Origin: CAXMST01 sp963712765
Lineage (GTDB): Bacteria > Actinomycetota > Thermoleophilia > Solirubrobacterales > 70-9
DNA length: 64,000 nucleotides
Direction: 5' to 3'
Assembly: GCA_963712765.1 (NCBI GenBank)
Contig: CAVQIX010000005.1
Coordinates: 124,001 to 188,000, forward strand
This document shows, piece after piece, positions 62,511 to 64,000 of this stretch. The notes beneath the pieces were generated by a model that made no database searches, was not told the DNA's origin, and saw only the letters and a list, made by a program, of their open reading frames with translations. Position numbers and translations under genes: made by a program. How positions within the stretch are numbered: position 1 is the first letter of the stretch; each line of letters begins with the position of its first letter.

Positions 62511-62594
62511 TGCCGGAGGTGGGACTCGAACCCACAAGCCCCGAAGGGCAATCGATTTTGAGTCGATCGCGTATGCCAATTCCGCCACTCCGGC
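62511..62594 (-). tRNA. tRNA-Leu (anticodon CAA)
   Basis: An 84-nt class II tRNA: acceptor GCCGGAG/CTCCGGC, anticodon stem ATCGA/TCGAT around CTCAAAA (CAA), a variable arm with CCCTTCGGGG, and T-loop TTCGAGT. Confidence 0.95.
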
Positions 62595-62682
62595 TGGACG
62601 GCGAACCTTAGAACCTGCCTCAGACCCCGCGCCCGCGCAGCCCTGGGAGAAACAGCGACGGTTCAGGCCAGACGACAGTGAG

Positions 62683-62756
62683 TCGGGGCGACTGGATTCG
62701 AACCAGCGACCCCCTGCTCCCAAAGCAGGTGCGCTACCAGGCTGCGCCACGCCCCG
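62683..62756 (-). tRNA. tRNA-Pro (anticodon TGG)
   Basis: A 74-nt cloverleaf: acceptor CGGGGCG/CGCCCCG, anticodon stem CCTGC/GCAGG around TTTGGGA (TGG), and T-loop TTCGAAT. Its 3' end resembles tRNA-Pro(GGG), but it differs in the anticodon arm and T-loop from the 47-bp copies at 48-53 kb, so it is not their donor. Confidence 0.94.
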
Positions 62757-62842
62757 ATCGGTGCTGAGTGTAGCCCCGCGATCCGCGCCTGCTGCCTCGG
62801 CCCACTGCACTCGGCCCCGCACTCGCTAGGCTGCGGCGCTCG

Positions 62843-64000
62843 ATGGCTGAGGTTCGCCCCCTTCGCGCAGTCCACTACGACCCCGAGCGGGTTGCCGTCG
62901 AGGATGTGGTCGCGCCGCCCTACGACGTGATCGACGCCGACGGCCGCGCCGAGCTGCTCTCGCGCTCGCCCCACAACGTTGTCGAGCTCGACCTGCCCGA
63001 TGCGCCCGCCGGAGGCGACGACTATGAGCACGCCGCCGCGCTGATGGCGGATTGGGAGTCGGAAGGGATCCTGACCCGGGATTCGGAGCCGACGATCTGG
63101 GCCTATGAGCAGGACTACACCGGACCGGACGGAGCGGAGCGGACGCGCCGCGGGTTCCTCGCCCGGATCCGCGTCACCGACTACGGCCCCGGGCTCGTCC
63201 GCCCCCACGAGCGCACCCAGCCGGGCCCCAAGGAGGACCGACTCCGCCTCACCCGCGCCACCTCCCACAGCATGTCGCCGATCTTCATCCTCCACGAGGG
63301 CAACGCCTGGCCGCGGCTCGAGTCGGCGACCGCCGCCTCCCCATGGGCCGAGATGACCGACGGCGACGGAACCACCCATCGCGTCTGGCCGATCACCGAC
63401 CCGGAGACGCACGAGGCCGTAGCGGCCGAGCTCGCCGAGTCCGAGCTCCTGATCGCCGATGGCCATCACCGCTACGAGACGGCGCGCACCTACGGGGACG
63501 AGATCGGCGGCGAGGGCGAGCACCGCTACACGCTGGCCTGCCTCGTCTCGCTAGAGGACCCCGGGCTCAGCGTCTTCGCCACCCATCGCCTCCTCCACGA
63601 TCTCACCCAGGAGCAACGGGAGGCGATCCGCGACACGGTCAAAGCGCTGTTCGAGATCCGGGAGGTCAGCGAAGAGGAGATCGTCCCCGCCGCCGATGCG
63701 GGCGAGGTCGCGTTCGGCTATATGGACGCCCACCACCGCCAGCCCTACAACCTCGTGCTCACCGACCCCGGCCCGCTCGATGCCGCCCTCGACGGCCGCA
63801 GCGCCTCCTACCGCCGCCTCGACGCCGCCGCGCTCGAGACGTTGATTCTGCGCGAGGCGCTGGGCATGAGCACCGACGACATCGCCGCCAAGCGGGGCCT
63901 CTCCTACTGCTCCGACACCGCCGAGGCCGTGCGCCGGATCCGCGACGGCAGGTGCGACGCCGGATTCCTGCTCCGGCCCACGCCCGTGCAGCAGGTGCGC
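62843..64000 (+). CDS. DUF1015 family protein, partial (3' end outside window)
   Basis: The frame runs from ATG 62843 to the right edge (386 codons so far), close to the usual 400-430 residues. It has the DUF1015 opening VRPLRAVHYDPERV and VVAPPYDVIDADGRAELL, the PHERTQPGPKEDRL segment, SPIFILHEG, IADGHHRYETARTY and TLACLVSLEDPGL. DUF1015 proteins are widespread, often annotated as HTH or SpoOJ/ParA-associated proteins without firm evidence; function unknown. Confidence 0.9.
   Translation, partial: MAEVRPLRAVHYDPERVAVEDVVAPPYDVIDADGRAELLSRSPHNVVELDLPDAPAGGDDYEHAAALMADWESEGILTRDSEPTIWAYEQDYTGPDGAERTRRGFLARIRVTDYGPGLVRPHERTQPGPKEDRLRLTRATSHSMSPIFILHEGNAWPRLESATAASPWAEMTDGDGTTHRVWPITDPETHEAVAAELAESELLIADGHHRYETARTYGDEIGGEGEHRYTLACLVSLEDPGLSVFATHRLLHDLTQEQREAIRDTVKALFEIREVSEEEIVPAADAGEVAFGYMDAHHRQPYNLVLTDPGPLDAALDGRSASYRRLDAAALETLILREALGMSTDDIAAKRGLSYCSDTAEAVRRIRDGRCDAGFLLRPTPVQQVR

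Noticed and set aside
62683..62756. tRNA-Pro(TGG) as a further member of the repeat array
   Set aside because: It is a complete tRNA, differs in anticodon arm and T-loop, and lacks the 108-bp arm.
1..64000. CRISPR arrays, insertion sequences, phage genes or an integrase
   Set aside because: No regularly spaced short repeats, transposase or recombinase motifs were seen on either strand.

Overview
The window is about 64 kb of very GC-rich bacterial DNA with short intergenic gaps, many overlapping stop/start pairs and frequent GTG/TTG starts. The gene set (SARP-type BTAD regulator, MprA/MprB-like two-component pair, MMPL transporters, P-II/Amt pair, DUF6457, actinobacterial-type tRNA 3' ends) suggests an actinomycete. 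The class Thermoleophilia/Solirubrobacterales is my best inference; no rRNA or marker gene in the window fixes the taxonomy. The strain looks like an aerobic heterotroph with a strong pentose-phosphate pathway, molybdenum enzymes and polysaccharide or sulfate-ester turnover.

Layout. 1-2240: a heparinase-like gene running off the left edge, divergent from fdhD. 2341-14727: a central-carbon cluster. One minus-strand operon is tkt > GH15 glycosidase > rpiB and another is gnd > zwf > tal > pgi, with a plus-strand trio (cyclase, ROK sugar kinase, aldose 1-epimerase) between them. 14836-21708: a minus-strand run led by moaA, then a HTH-TOBE protein, DUF1275 membrane protein, DUF6457, a VOC protein, a molybdopterin oxidoreductase, a DUF1295 membrane protein and a methyltransferase. 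Together with fdhD this is a molybdenum-enzyme neighbourhood. 21787-26614: a second heparinase-like protein, a cysteine-free ROK protein, an LmeA-like lipid-binding protein and an NHL-repeat protein. 26787-29103: greA, then an atypical P-II protein translationally coupled to an atypical Amt. 29123-38883: a transglycosylase with a probable frameshift, two sulfatases, an FTR1 iron permease with a palindromic operator, a PYROXD2-like oxidoreductase, carbamate kinase and a cyclic-2,3-diphosphoglycerate-synthase-like GTPase. 39105-44253: a three-gene signalling operon divergent from an MMPL transporter.

44.3-55.5 kb is an accessory region anchored on tRNA genes. It begins with a decayed 3' half of an initiator-tRNA-like gene, followed by an MMPL transporter with a 250-residue coiled coil. 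Then come three small gene blocks (GNAT-like + BTAD regulator + DUF2442/DUF4160; a flavin amine oxidase; a sedolisin protease). Each block is bounded by an exact 47-bp copy of the 3' half of tRNA-Pro(GGG) fused to a diverged arm of about 108 bp. The intact tRNA-Pro stands at the right end. No integrase is present. This tandem array of integrase-less, tRNA-flanked cargo blocks is the most unusual structure in the window.

55.6-64 kb returns to ordinary genes: five further tRNAs (Gly, Trp, Leu x2, Pro-UGG), an MprA/MprB-like pair, an MFS transporter, a CAP-domain protein, a YihY-family membrane protein, YedK and a DUF1015 protein that runs off the right edge.
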